DNA of 64,000 bases from Paenibacillus tundrae (GCF_036884255.1 NZ_CP145605.1:6261001-6325000); one strand, 5' to 3'. Positions 25,709 to 35,095 are shown, counted from the stretch's first letter. Notes: generated from the letters alone by a model not told the origin. Translations and numbers: made by a program.

Positions 25709-26381
25709 TTCATTATTCAGCTCCGCATTAGACGATACAACACTAACCTTTAGCAGTTCCGTTATCACCATTGGACTTGCCATTATTCTGGGACTCATCA
25801 TTAGTCTCACCTACATGAAGACCAATCAGAGCACATACTCACAGAGCTTCACCTTGACCATGGTTGTTCTACCAGTCATTGTCGCCATTATCATCCTGCT
25901 CATCGGCAGCAACATTGCCCGAGCGTTCAGCTTGGCGGGTGCCTTCTCTATTATCCGTTTCCGGAGCGCACCTGGTGACCCGAAAGATATCGCATACGTA
26001 TTGTTCACGATGGCATCTGGTCTAGCGTGCGGAGTCGGTGCTTTTGGATACGCGGTTCTATTCACAGTTGTTCTGTGTGTACTGATGTTTGTCCTGAGTC
26101 GCTTCAACTTCGGCGGCAAGAAGAGCCAGCAGAAAACACTGAAAGTAACTATTCCCGAGAACCTAAGCTATGAAGAAGCACTGAACGAAGTGTTCCATAC
26201 ATTCAACGTACCTTTTGATCTGAAAAAAATCAGAACGACCGAACTTGGTAGTCTGTACGAGTTGGTATACAGCGTAACTATCCACGAAAGTGTTAGCCAG
26301 AAGGAATTCCTCGACGCGATCCGTACACGGAACGGCAACCTGGATATCTCCTTAACGATGAGCCCAACCACCGACTATTAA
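25701..26381 (+). CDS. DUF4956 family membrane protein
   Basis: A 226-residue protein with about four transmembrane helices in residues 18-145 (SSVITIGLAIILGLIISL; LTMVVLPVIVAIIILLIG; a third around the conserved ARAFSLAGAFSIIRFRS; GFGYAVLFTVVLCVLMFVL-like) and a cytoplasmic C-terminal alpha/beta domain (about 150-226). The FSIIRFRSAPGDPKDIAYV block is the family hallmark. The overlap ATGCTTGA with the VTC gene means coupled translation and probably a stoichiometric complex. The family's function is unknown; a membrane partner or channel for the VTC-like protein is inferred. Confidence 0.88.
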   Translation: MLDSLFSSALDDTTLTFSSSVITIGLAIILGLIISLTYMKTNQSTYSQSFTLTMVVLPVIVAIIILLIGSNIARAFSLAGAFSIIRFRSAPGDPKDIAYVLFTMASGLACGVGAFGYAVLFTVVLCVLMFVLSRFNFGGKKSQQKTLKVTIPENLSYEEALNEVFHTFNVPFDLKKIRTTELGSLYELVYSVTIHESVSQKEFLDAIRTRNGNLDISLTMSPTTDY

Positions 26382-26418
26382 AACTCTATTAATTTAAATT
26401 TGAAGGGATCGATATCGT

Positions 26419-28692
26419 ATGAAGAAGAAAGTGATAGCCGGCAGCAAACTGTGGTCTATAGCGATGATTACTGCACTCGTGACAGCATGCAGCGCCCCAG
26501 CAGCAACGAATACAACAGCCAATGCGGCAACAACAACGACAGGAACCACCAAAACCGTCTCCGTGAGTGAGCAAACTTCGGTCAAATTCGCCGACCTCGT
26601 CTCACTGGATGCAGATGATACCAATGTGATCTGGACTGAAGCGGACTCCACGATCATCAAACTGAATGGGACAACCGCAGCAGTGACTGGATCGGGAGCC
26701 AAAGCAGCAAATGGTACGGTAACCATCTCAGAAGCCGGTACTTATGTGCTTAGTGGTGAACTGACAGATGGGCAAATTGTGGTGAACGTTGCGGATAAAG
26801 GCGTCGTGCACCTCGTGTTAAACGGGGCAAAGATTCATGATAACGATAGTGCAGGGATCTACATTCAGAAGGCTGGCAAAGCCGTCATTACACTTGAAAA
26901 AGGAACGAAAAATGAAGTTTCGGATGGCAAAACCTACGTATACGCCGATGATACGACGGACGAGCCGGATGCAGCTATCTTTAGCAAAGCAGATCTGACG
27001 TTCAACGGTACAGGACAATTAACAGTGACAGGTAATTATAACGAGGGCATTACGAGTAAGGATGATCTGAAAGTTATCAGCGGCACGATCAACGTCAAGG
27101 CTGCCGATGACGGCATCAAAGGTAAAGACATGGTTGCGATTCAGGCGGGCACAATCACTGTCGATGCAGCAGGCGATGGAATTAAATCCACCAATGATAC
27201 CGATACCTCTAAAGGCTTTGTGGCCATTGCGGGTGGTACCTTCAACATCGAAAGTGGTAGTGACGGTATTCAAGCTGAGACTGCCCTTGTTACGGATGGC
27301 GGCACATACAATATTGTGACTGCTGGAGGAAGTGCAAATGCACCAGCCAAAGTAGAAGAGAGACCGTTTGGCGGTGGTGGTGGCGGTGGTTTTGGTGGTG
27401 GCACACCTCCAACAGACATGGGTACACCACCTACGGATATGGGTACACCGCCGGATGGCGAGCGTCCTGCCGATATGCCGGATAATACTGGCGTCAATGC
27501 TGCAGCAGACACCAACAACACAGCTGCATCCAACTCTGCCAATATAGCAACGACGGAAACCAATGCCGATGCAGACACAGCCACCACGACAACGGAAGAA
27601 GAGTCCATCAGCGCCAAAGCACTCAAAGCTGGTACTGATCTCACGGTTAACGGTGGTACCTATACGATTGATTCCATGGATGATTCCCTGCACAGTAACA
27701 ATAATGTCACTGTAAATGACGGAACATTCAGCCTGAAGTCTGGCGATGACGGAATCCATGCAGATCAAGCCCTTACCATCAATGGTGGAGAAATCACAAT
27801 TGCGAACAGTTATGAAGGACTTGAGGGTGCAATCATTACATTGAATGACGGAAATGTGGATGTCACAGCATCCGATGATGGCGTTAATGCAGCTGGTGGT
27901 GAAGAGACTACAACCACCGCTACCGCTGAAGCTAGTCCAAACACGGATACAACAGCTGCAACATCAACTACCGATCAGAAGAACACGAATGCAGCACAAC
28001 AAAACGGTGCACCTGGTGGTATGCCGGGTGAATCATCTGGCAACAACGAATTGCATATTAACGGCGGATCACTCACTGTGAATGCAGGCGGTGACGGGCT
28101 GGATGCGAACGGTTCGATCTACATGACAGGTGGTACTGTAATCGTCAATGGTCCAACAGACAATGGCAATGGAGCACTCGACTATGATGGCTCATTTGAG
28201 ATGAGCGGTGGATATCTGATCGCAGCCGGAAGTTCAGGCATGGTACAAGGTACATCTGATGCGTCCACTCAAAATGCAATTGTCATGACATTCCCTTCCA
28301 CTCAACAAGCAGGAACACTCGTTCATGTCGAAGACAGTGAAGGCAACAGCATTCTAACGTTTGCTCCAGCGAAGGATTACCAATCCGTAGTTGTTAGCTC
28401 CCCTGACCTAGAAGCAGATGGATCTTATGTCATCTACTCTGGCGGAACCTCCACAGGCACAGCCGAGGACGGACTGTACACAGATGGCACTTACAGCGGC
28501 GGAACAAAAGTCGTTGCATTCCAATCCACAAGCAATGTAACTTGGGTCAATGAATCAGGTGTCACTACAGCTCAGTCAGGCATGGGCGGTTTTGGTGGAG
28601 GTAATGGTCAAGGTGGATTTGGAGGCGGAAGAGGCCGCGGACAATCTGGCACTACTTCTGACAGCACAAGTACAAGCGATTCAGCAAAATAA
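26419..28692 (+). CDS. Large lipoprotein with Cthe_2159-type carbohydrate-binding beta-helix
   Basis: A 757-residue secreted lipoprotein: lipobox LVTAC with the lipidated Cys at 24, a short Thr-rich linker, then beta-helix repeats (rungs such as DGIKGKDMVAIQAGTITV, GDDGIHADQALTINGGEITI) typical of the Cthe_2159 calcium- and polysaccharide-binding family. Two Gly/Pro low-complexity inserts interrupt it: FGGGGGGGFGGG then TPPTDMG repeats (about 314-355), and a Gly/Arg-rich tail (about 724-745). Asp-rich DDGI loops suggest calcium. Third gene of the operon, 37 bp after the DUF4956 gene, terminator downstream. Ligand unknown. Confidence 0.87.
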   Translation: MKKKVIAGSKLWSIAMITALVTACSAPAATNTTANAATTTTGTTKTVSVSEQTSVKFADLVSLDADDTNVIWTEADSTIIKLNGTTAAVTGSGAKAANGTVTISEAGTYVLSGELTDGQIVVNVADKGVVHLVLNGAKIHDNDSAGIYIQKAGKAVITLEKGTKNEVSDGKTYVYADDTTDEPDAAIFSKADLTFNGTGQLTVTGNYNEGITSKDDLKVISGTINVKAADDGIKGKDMVAIQAGTITVDAAGDGIKSTNDTDTSKGFVAIAGGTFNIESGSDGIQAETALVTDGGTYNIVTAGGSANAPAKVEERPFGGGGGGGFGGGTPPTDMGTPPTDMGTPPDGERPADMPDNTGVNAAADTNNTAASNSANIATTETNADADTATTTTEEESISAKALKAGTDLTVNGGTYTIDSMDDSLHSNNNVTVNDGTFSLKSGDDGIHADQALTINGGEITIANSYEGLEGAIITLNDGNVDVTASDDGVNAAGGEETTTTATAEASPNTDTTAATSTTDQKNTNAAQQNGAPGGMPGESSGNNELHINGGSLTVNAGGDGLDANGSIYMTGGTVIVNGPTDNGNGALDYDGSFEMSGGYLIAAGSSGMVQGTSDASTQNAIVMTFPSTQQAGTLVHVEDSEGNSILTFAPAKDYQSVVVSSPDLEADGSYVIYSGGTSTGTAEDGLYTDGTYSGGTKVVAFQSTSNVTWVNESGVTTAQSGMGGFGGGNGQGGFGGGRGRGQSGTTSDSTSTSDSAK

Positions 28693-28763
28693 ACAACGAG
28701 TTATCTCACATATGAATCTGTGCGGCAACTTAACAAACAACGTATCTGTTCCAAGCTAGACAT

Positions 28764-28822
28764 AAGGGGATGTCCGATAGGTCATATAAATATGACGAGG
28801 GACATCCCCTTTAGCGTTATTT
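28764..28822 (+). terminator. Intrinsic terminator of the VTC/DUF4956/lipoprotein operon
   Basis: AAGGGGATGTCC pairs perfectly with GGACATCCCCTT, with an inner GTCATA/TATGAC hairpin, followed by a weak T-rich run (TTAGCGTTATTTT). Confidence 0.8.
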
Positions 28823-28964
28823 TGATGTAATGAACCTGACACATGCTATTCGAGATCATTTTCCCGGATCTGATATCTAACGAATCACAGAGGCATTATC
28901 TCATCAATTCAGTCCATATTTCAGGTTTGTGAGACAATCCCTTCGTGTTGTTTGTTATATGGCC

Positions 28965-29543
28965 TTAGAACACATAGACGTACACCTTCGTACGCAATGC
29001 ATCCGGGCAAGTAATCGTGCGAAGTGGCACCCTGCCTGGCAACGCAAAACAGACACTAATTACTCTCGCACCTGGCGGCAATTCACGTGTAAACTTGTCG
29101 CTCAGACGATTCATCGCTCCGGGAAACAAATAACAGATGACGCAATCAGCATGTTCGTAAGAGCTATTGTAGATATTGCCGCGGATGAACCGCAGTCTAC
29201 CCTTCATGGATTGCTGTCGACCTCTGGCCTCACGGAAGCGTACACTCAGATATGCGATTCCTTGGGAGACCCACAGAGGCAAGAGAGAATTTTCGATACC
29301 CGTGAGCCGTTTACCCGGACAATACCGCACGACATCCAGGCCGAGTGTGCCCCATCCAGAGCCTGCCTCGATTACATCGCCATAACCAGGAATGCGATTT
29401 ACCTCCTGAATGACAACACGTCTGACCAATCGGGATGTAGGCATCGGGGAGATTCCATTTCTCCAGCTAACGAGCACAATAGACAGAACAGCAATTAAGG
29501 TAAGCACGGCGATCAACCATGGAATGAATGGAATAATGAACAT
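28965..29543 (-). CDS. Membrane-anchored class I SAM-dependent methyltransferase
   Basis: A 192-residue protein with one N-terminal hydrophobic helix (about 3-26) followed by a Rossmann methyltransferase domain with the SAM motif VIEAGSGWGTLGLDV and an acidic loop GIENS. It is shorter than most class I enzymes, and the C-terminus is simple. AAAGGATGAGGCTAT precedes the ATG. The substrate cannot be read; the anchor suggests a lipid or membrane protein. Stands alone between two terminator-like regions. Confidence 0.78.
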   Translation of the reverse strand: MFIIPFIPWLIAVLTLIAVLSIVLVSWRNGISPMPTSRLVRRVVIQEVNRIPGYGDVIEAGSGWGTLGLDVVRYCPGKRLTGIENSLLPLWVSQGIAYLSVRFREARGRQQSMKGRLRFIRGNIYNSSYEHADCVICYLFPGAMNRLSDKFTRELPPGARVISVCFALPGRVPLRTITCPDALRTKVYVYVF

Positions 29544-29689
29544 ATAGCCTCATCCTTTGGGAGTTGAAGATGTTGACTGGTCTTCGTTCTTGCATTCATC
29601 ATTATACTACAGTACTCGTGCATACCTGTTTAATAATATTTTTGAAAAGTTATCTTGAAAGAGACCCGTACATATTTATCATGACGAAA

Positions 29690-30622
29690 TTATTCTTTAT
29701 GAAGATGTAGTTCATAGGTTTGTTCGATGTGATGCGTTCCCCAACCCATGTTCTCTTGTTCTAGGGTTTTGACGAACCCTGCTTTTGTGTACATAGCGAT
29801 GGCTGTCTTCTGATCATCCGTCGTTTCCAGAAAGACATCTCGGTATCCCTTTTCCCGGCAGTATGTGATAGCCTCTTGAATGAGCTTCTTCCCAATCCCC
29901 ATCCCCCGATAATCGGGATGCAAGATAAACCAACGAATTTGGGCTCTCTCGCCCGGATGGCCGATGACCGCGATACTACCGACAATTTCATGATCCGATT
30001 CTACCAACCAGAACCGATCCTTGTCTGGGCTGTAGGTTTGCAGAAAATCATAAAACGTTTTGCAGACGTACGCTTCAAATTCGTGGTTATAGCCGCATTC
30101 CTTGGCATAGACCCAGCCGTGTAGTTGAATCAGTGCTCCGACGTCTCCCGGTTTCAGTTCGGTTCGGACATGTATCCTCCGTTCTATCGGTTCACTAGAC
30201 AACTCCCTCTCAATGGCCGTCATACTTCTGGCAATGCTTCGCTGGCTCTGATCGGGCAATTCGAGGATCATATTGTGTATCTGTTCATCGGATAATGCGT
30301 CCATCCGAGCCAGTGTTTCTTTTCCAAGTTCTGAAAGATACAGCAGAGACGATCGTCCATCTTCTTTGGATTGTACACGGTAGGTTAACCCCAACTTTTC
30401 GAACCTTTTCAACATTCGGCTCAAATATCCCGGATCCAGACGAAGTTGCTCGATGAGCATGCTAGCTGTACAGTGCTCAGAATGTCCAATTTCATAGAGA
30501 ACCCGTGCTTCCGATAGAGAAAAGTCGCTGTCGAGCAAGTGTTTATCCAGCAGGCCAAGTACCTTTGTGTAGAATCGGTTAAATTGGCGGATGATAGGAA
30601 TGATCGATGTATGTGAATTCAT
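29690..30622 (-). CDS. MarR regulator fused to GNAT acetyltransferase
   Basis: A 310-residue two-domain protein. Residues about 5-145 are a MarR winged helix (SLSEARVLYEIGHSEHCTAS, then LRLDPGYLSRMLKRFEKLGL). Residues about 155-310 are a GNAT domain with the acetyl-CoA motif HPDYRGMGIGKKLIQEAI. Fusions of this order are known, but their targets are mostly undefined. TTTAGGAGGCCTGC precedes the ATG. Two identical-type operators (TTGAC-N3-GTCAA) lie just upstream, so autoregulation is likely. Confidence 0.9.
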   Translation of the reverse strand: MNSHTSIIPIIRQFNRFYTKVLGLLDKHLLDSDFSLSEARVLYEIGHSEHCTASMLIEQLRLDPGYLSRMLKRFEKLGLTYRVQSKEDGRSSLLYLSELGKETLARMDALSDEQIHNMILELPDQSQRSIARSMTAIERELSSEPIERRIHVRTELKPGDVGALIQLHGWVYAKECGYNHEFEAYVCKTFYDFLQTYSPDKDRFWLVESDHEIVGSIAVIGHPGERAQIRWFILHPDYRGMGIGKKLIQEAITYCREKGYRDVFLETTDDQKTAIAMYTKAGFVKTLEQENMGWGTHHIEQTYELHLHKE

Positions 30623-30654
30623 GCAGGCCTCCTAAATGATATTTAGTATATTAT

Positions 30655-30667
30655 TTGACTACGTCAA
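30655..30667. promoter_or_regulatory. MarR-type operator 1
   Basis: TTGACTACGTCAA, a perfect TTGAC-N3-GTCAA dyad 33 bp upstream of the MarR-GNAT start. Its twin lies at 30692-30704, 37 bp centre to centre. Confidence 0.65.
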
Positions 30668-30691
30668 CTATATACACTGTATTCAATTTAA

Positions 30692-30704
30692 TTGACTTAG
30701 TCAA
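30692..30704. promoter_or_regulatory. MarR-type operator 2
   Basis: TTGACTTAGTCAA, same dyad class as operator 1, 70 bp upstream of the MarR-GNAT start. Confidence 0.65.
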
Positions 30705-30825
30705 ATAAATTGAACTGGGCTTGGAACCTTATCAACGCTAAGTTGCGCTCCTGAATAAGTAGAACACACGATAGGCATATAGAATAAGTCATTTCATAAG
30801 AGCGGCATGTATCCTACACAGCTAT

Positions 30826-30859
30826 ACAAAAAACCAGACAAGCATTAGTGCTTATCTGG
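30826..30859 (-). terminator. Intrinsic terminator after the FHA gene
   Basis: On the minus strand CCAGATAAGCA and TGCTTGTCTGG pair with one mismatch, followed by TTTTTT. Confidence 0.85.
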
Positions 30860-30922
30860 CCTCATTGATTGCATTTTTCTATTATACGGACTTGCCCTGG
30901 GTGCTCGAACTGCACAATGAGG

Positions 30923-31600
30923 TCACCCTAAATCCGGTACATGAGATTTCATGTACACGCCCTTCTTATACACCGATTTGATCGTAAAATGAATGCCGAG
31001 CTTGCGATTCGTCCGATAGATCAAGGAGTTAATCTCATCGATCCCCACCGGTTCACTTTCCAATATGCTACGTTCAGGCCATACCTGACTGACAATCTGC
31101 TCACGTGTCACAAAATGGTCTAGCTGACTATAAAGTAATTTGAACAGCTGGAATTCCTTCTTCGATAGCGGAATCTCCACCTCGCCAATCTGTACCGTTT
31201 GCATATGATCGTGTACTCTAATTCCTTCACCGAGCAGGTCAGAAAGACGATATTCCCTCGTCTCCTCCAAATCATTCTCGATCCGAAGCTGTATCAGTCC
31301 ATTCACTAGCGTCAGGCTGTCCCCTTCTGCAAAAGGATATCTCTCATATGGAACAAGGCGTTGTCCGTTCAGCTCCGTTCCATTTTTACTATCCAGATCC
31401 TCGACCCACAGCTGAAACTGTACATCATAATGAATACGGCAGTGCCGTTTGGAAATCATCTGATTGTACACGGACAGATCCAGTTCACTGCCTCCTGTGT
31501 AACGCCCTACCATTATGGAGCGCCCTTGCCGTACATAAGCAAATGAACCATCACTTTCCTGTCCAGGTGTACGAATGACGATTTTTGCCGTCTCCCGCAT
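30923..31600 (-). CDS. FHA-domain protein with C-terminal winged helix
   Basis: A 225-residue cytoplasmic protein. Residues about 5-110 are an FHA phosphothreonine-binding domain: GR in VGRYTG, SKRHCRIH and DLDSKNGTELNG are the conserved recognition loops. Residues about 130-225 resemble an OmpR-type DNA-binding domain (LSKKEFQLFKLLYSQLDHFVTREQIVSQVW; KLGIHFTIKSVYKKGVYM). This would couple Ser/Thr kinase signalling to transcription. No kinase gene is adjacent. GGTGAGGGAATAAC precedes the ATG. Confidence 0.85.
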   Translation of the reverse strand: MRETAKIVIRTPGQESDGSFAYVRQGRSIMVGRYTGGSELDLSVYNQMISKRHCRIHYDVQFQLWVEDLDSKNGTELNGQRLVPYERYPFAEGDSLTLVNGLIQLRIENDLEETREYRLSDLLGEGIRVHDHMQTVQIGEVEIPLSKKEFQLFKLLYSQLDHFVTREQIVSQVWPERSILESEPVGIDEINSLIYRTNRKLGIHFTIKSVYKKGVYMKSHVPDLG

Positions 31601-31663
31601 GTTATTCCCTCACCTTCAAAATTCACTCTCTCTATATATGTTCAACTAAGGAGTATTTACAGT

Positions 31664-31812
31664 TGCACTCCGATGACAGAACAACCTCCGATCGCTGTTA
31701 TCCCCGGATTTTTTTGAATCCCTTCTCCTAAGGGGAAATCCTGGGATAAAGGCGAACGCTTCGCTTCTTCAGTTTGTTTCTGTCCTCTCCGTTCCACTGT
31801 AAATGCTGAGCG
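31664..31812 (+). repeat. Dispersed repeat family 2, long structured copy
   Basis: About 150 bp without coding capacity. It starts with the segment shared with 22558-22591. It contains a strong hairpin (31698-31749) pairing TTATCCC-C-GGATTT with AAATCC-T-GGGATAA, with an inner CCCTT/AAGGG hairpin, then a small GCGAA-CGC-TTCGC hairpin (31752-31764). Outer limits are estimated; only two partial matches are in the window. It fills most of the 396-bp gap before the small ORF at 31997. Confidence 0.6.
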
Positions 31813-31996
31813 AACATATATGTTCGTTCAAATAATAATGATAACTTCATCAGATTTGTTCCATTGTTTGCATTCATGACAATTTATATAGTGTATACAT
31901 GGCGTCGTTCTATGCTTTTCTCTACTATACCAGACGTTGTGCTTTTTTTCTCATGATAGACAGTCACTAGCTTACCAACAAGAGAGGTACCTAAAT

Positions 31997-32155
31997 ATGA
32001 ACAAAAAGAACATTTGCATATATGTGCTACTTGCTTTTGCTTTATCCATCACACTCACGGTCCTGTCCCACATGAACGGTGAACGCGGAGAGTCCCTGAA
32101 TGGCAAGCAAGCAACGACGGAAACGTCATGGATACATACGAGCATCCAGCCCTAA
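31997..32155 (+). CDS. Possible small exported or membrane peptide
   Basis: A 52-residue frame with Lys-rich start (MNKKN), one hydrophobic segment (ICIYVLLAFALSITLTVL) and a polar tail of about 30 residues ending TETSWIHTSIQP. GAGAGG lies nine bases before the ATG. The layout is that of a single-pass membrane or exported peptide; no family is recognised. No obvious promoter or partner gene. It could be spurious. Confidence 0.4.
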   Translation: MNKKNICIYVLLAFALSITLTVLSHMNGERGESLNGKQATTETSWIHTSIQP

Positions 32156-32257
32156 ATACCAGCAACATACTCATGCAATAAACTTACTTTATTATAACGC
32201 GTTCACTCCCATAAACGTTTCACGATTGTCATCTCTACCGATCACTCACAACAACCA

Positions 32258-32308
32258 ACAAGCCCCTCAGTCTGCTAGGCAGATCAAGGAGCTTATTGTT
32301 ATGTTAAT
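32258..32308 (-). terminator. Probable terminator of the DUF2339 gene
   Basis: Minus-strand hairpin: AAGC-CCT-TCTGC arms pair with GCAGA-AGG-GCTT, imperfectly, followed by TTGTTGGTTGTTG. The tail is T/G-rich rather than pure T. Confidence 0.55.
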
Positions 32309-32314
32309 TAGCCG

Positions 32315-34918
32315 TTAGACCTCATCGTTATGTTGTTCCTTATCTGATTCAGCAGATGAATCCTGTTCATTCGGCTTATTCTCTTGAGCATGGACTTCCT
32401 CCATCTTGCTTGACACCTTTTGATACAGATATGATATACCCAGAAGTAAAATACCAAAGCTGAAATACGCGACAATCTTACTGCCTGCTGTCAGCAAACT
32501 AACATCATAGAATACCATCTTGCCCGTAGCCAGCAGGGTCAGGCCTAGACCCAGACGGCGAATCATCACATATTTTCTACGGAATCCGTATGCAATGTAG
32601 AGGATGGCAAGTATCAGGTAGATTAAGCTGAATAGCAGCCCCACATCTCCCCATTGGAACTGCACCGTCATGAAAACGGTGATTACACCTAACAGGTAGA
32701 CCCCTGCAATGACAGGATACCATTCAATACTTTTGAACTGCCCACGGATCGCTGTAATTAACAGATCTCTTCCAGCGAAGAATACCCCCACATTGAAGAT
32801 AATCAGTACAATAAGCCCTACGATCTCGGCAGCGGTATGTTGCTGAACATCCGGTTGCAAAGCTGGCAGATTTAACGTTACCGCTAGCGCTATACAGTAA
32901 CCCACAGCATGCAGAATGTTCGTATAATAGCGTACAAATCGACCTTGTAACGGCTTCACTTTGCTCAGTCCATAAGCTAACGCAATTGTCAGCGAGGCAA
33001 ATAGAATGAATTTGTAGAACAGGTATAACGGGAAGCTGTCATCCACAGCTCTGCTATACAGTTCATTCGATTCATACAGAACATAGAACCATAGGTTCAC
33101 CAGCGTAATATATTGGAATCCCTGCAGGAAGCCACGCTCTACGTTGTGATAACGCAGCATTCCTGAGGATGACAACGAGCCCCGTTGGATAAATGAATAA
33201 TAGAGCGTAATCGCCAGCGAACCAAGTGTGATACAGGAATACTTCAGCATAAAGTGAGACTGCATTCCCATGAGGAACATCACCAGCACATCAATATAGA
33301 TAAAGGTAACGATGCAGAGCAGCACCACGCCCCATCCGGCACGTTCCACCGCTTTGAATCGCTTCAGATGGCCAAGAGTGATGAGTAGAATTCCTTCGAT
33401 CAACCAACCCAAGGACAACCATTCCGCTCCAAACTGGAACGGTATAATCAGAACCGCAAAGGTTAACGAAGTAATGTAAAACAACAGAATTGTCTGTCTT
33501 TCTTGCACCATATGACGACGAACGAATCGAGCTAACCCAAAGTAGACCAGACAGAACACTAGAGCCAGCAGTCCTTGTGCATCGTCCCAGCCCTCTGCCC
33601 TGAACAGTACATAGAGCATGAGACAGCTAATACTTGTATTCATGGCGAGCAAGGCGAAGTCCCACCAGGTTAGTTTAACTCGATGTTTGAACGGATACGC
33701 CAGCGTAATGCCTAGATACAACGCAAACGTCACAATTGAATACAACATGCCTACGATATTGCTCGGCGATAACCATAACATAATGAGCATCGACGGTGTG
33801 TTGAACAAGAAGCTGATATAGTGCACAATAGGCCAACGTTTACCAAACGAGATCAGTACGATAATGCCATTTAAGAGCAGTAAATAGATCATCGCCGCAT
33901 AAACGGCGCGTCCTTCCAGCCCGAAGTACCCCATGTACGAAAATAACGGTAAATAACCTCCGACGAGTCCTAGCGTACAGATCGTTTTGGATCGATACCT
34001 CAGCGACAGGACGACAGATACAGCTGATACGAGTACTGATAACCCTAGAGCCGTATACAGTCCAATGATATGTAGCAAGAAGTAACTGTAGAAAATGGAT
34101 CCAAACAAGATGGATATGCCTCCACCTAACAGTCCCATGGCAAATGTCTGCCGTTTTCGACGGAACAACCACTCTCCCCCAGCGAGCATAAGCACACCTA
34201 ATAAGAAAAAGGCCACACCTTTCATCTGATCACTGAACCAAGTGGAATACGAGTATCGGAATGCTGCACCCACGCCCAGAATAAGAAGCAAAATGGCCAA
34301 CTTGTTGATCCAGCTTAAGCCAATCTTCATCTCCATTCGGTTTTGACGAATGCGTTGCTTAATTGTCTCCTCACTCAGCTCTTCCTCAGCCATATAATCA
34401 TATCCTTGATGCATTTGCTGACGTATCGCTTCTTCCCGCTCCCACAGCGTTTGCCGTTGTCGCTCTATTCGCTCTCTTACTTCTCCAGCTAGATATGCAA
34501 TACGTTCCTTGATCTCATTCTCATCTTCTTGTAGCTCTTCCGCAGCCCGGTTATAGATGGAATTAAGATTCGCTTTGGTACGATGCTCGTGAGCCTCCAG
34601 CCGATCGTGATGTACAGCCGTCTTACCTCGGAAATACGTCTCCATTTTCTCCTTCGATACACGGATCAGATTCAATTTCTCATCCAGCATCTGCTCAGAC
34701 AGCGCCATCCGAAGGCGACCATTTTCTTCTTCCATCTGACGCGCCCGGATCTCCAACTGCTTCAGCTTGAGCTTATACGCCTCAGACTGCTCACGCAGTT
34801 GTTCGTTCTGTACAATTAGATCATCGGATTGGTAATCCTGAAGCAGTTCGTTATACTCCTTAACCAACTGCTTCTGTTGCTCTTGCACCTGATGAAGCCG
34901 ATCCTTGAACTCCTTCAT
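32315..34918 (-). CDS. DUF2339 family large membrane protein with coiled-coil N-terminus
   Basis: An 867-residue protein. Residues about 1-190 are charged heptad-type coiled coil (EQQKQLVKEYNELLQDYQSD; REQSEAYKLKLKQLEIRARQ). From about 205 a long array of roughly 20 or more hydrophobic helices runs to about 840 (INKLAILLLILGVGAAFRY; LLGGGISILFGSIFYSYFLL), then an acidic tail (EQDSSAESDKEQHNDEV). This is the DUF2339 pattern. Function unknown. ATGGAGGAAAGGT precedes the ATG. Confidence 0.85.
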   Translation of the reverse strand: MKEFKDRLHQVQEQQKQLVKEYNELLQDYQSDDLIVQNEQLREQSEAYKLKLKQLEIRARQMEEENGRLRMALSEQMLDEKLNLIRVSKEKMETYFRGKTAVHHDRLEAHEHRTKANLNSIYNRAAEELQEDENEIKERIAYLAGEVRERIERQRQTLWEREEAIRQQMHQGYDYMAEEELSEETIKQRIRQNRMEMKIGLSWINKLAILLLILGVGAAFRYSYSTWFSDQMKGVAFFLLGVLMLAGGEWLFRRKRQTFAMGLLGGGISILFGSIFYSYFLLHIIGLYTALGLSVLVSAVSVVLSLRYRSKTICTLGLVGGYLPLFSYMGYFGLEGRAVYAAMIYLLLLNGIIVLISFGKRWPIVHYISFLFNTPSMLIMLWLSPSNIVGMLYSIVTFALYLGITLAYPFKHRVKLTWWDFALLAMNTSISCLMLYVLFRAEGWDDAQGLLALVFCLVYFGLARFVRRHMVQERQTILLFYITSLTFAVLIIPFQFGAEWLSLGWLIEGILLITLGHLKRFKAVERAGWGVVLLCIVTFIYIDVLVMFLMGMQSHFMLKYSCITLGSLAITLYYSFIQRGSLSSSGMLRYHNVERGFLQGFQYITLVNLWFYVLYESNELYSRAVDDSFPLYLFYKFILFASLTIALAYGLSKVKPLQGRFVRYYTNILHAVGYCIALAVTLNLPALQPDVQQHTAAEIVGLIVLIIFNVGVFFAGRDLLITAIRGQFKSIEWYPVIAGVYLLGVITVFMTVQFQWGDVGLLFSLIYLILAILYIAYGFRRKYVMIRRLGLGLTLLATGKMVFYDVSLLTAGSKIVAYFSFGILLLGISYLYQKVSSKMEEVHAQENKPNEQDSSAESDKEQHNDEV

Positions 34919-35033
34919 ACCTTTCCTCCATTGGTCGATGTTGATTTGTTTCCCTATATTTTACTCTATTGTGATCTGAAAAAGATGTAAATGTTGAAAT
35001 AACTCTGCTGCTCTCTTCCTCTTTCGCTTACGA

Positions 35034-35075
35034 CAAAACAAAAAAGCCCAAGAAGCAATGAGCTTCTTCAGGCTT
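35034..35075 (-). terminator. Intrinsic terminator of the LCP gene
   Basis: Minus-strand AAGCCTGAAGAAGC pairs with GCTTCTTGGGCTT (one mismatch), then TTTTTTG. A copy of repeat family 1 lies between this and the gene's stop codon. Confidence 0.85.
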
Positions 35076-35095
35076 ACGTTTCACACAATTTGTAC

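Noticed and set aside
27019..27768. 249-codon Cys/Ile-rich antisense frame in the lipoprotein gene
   Set aside because: It arises from repetitive Asp/Gly/Thr codons of the beta-helix; composition is unnatural and no ribosome site is seen.
28929..29498. 189-codon plus-strand frame opposite the methyltransferase
   Set aside because: The minus-strand protein has a clear SAM motif and ribosome site; this frame has neither.
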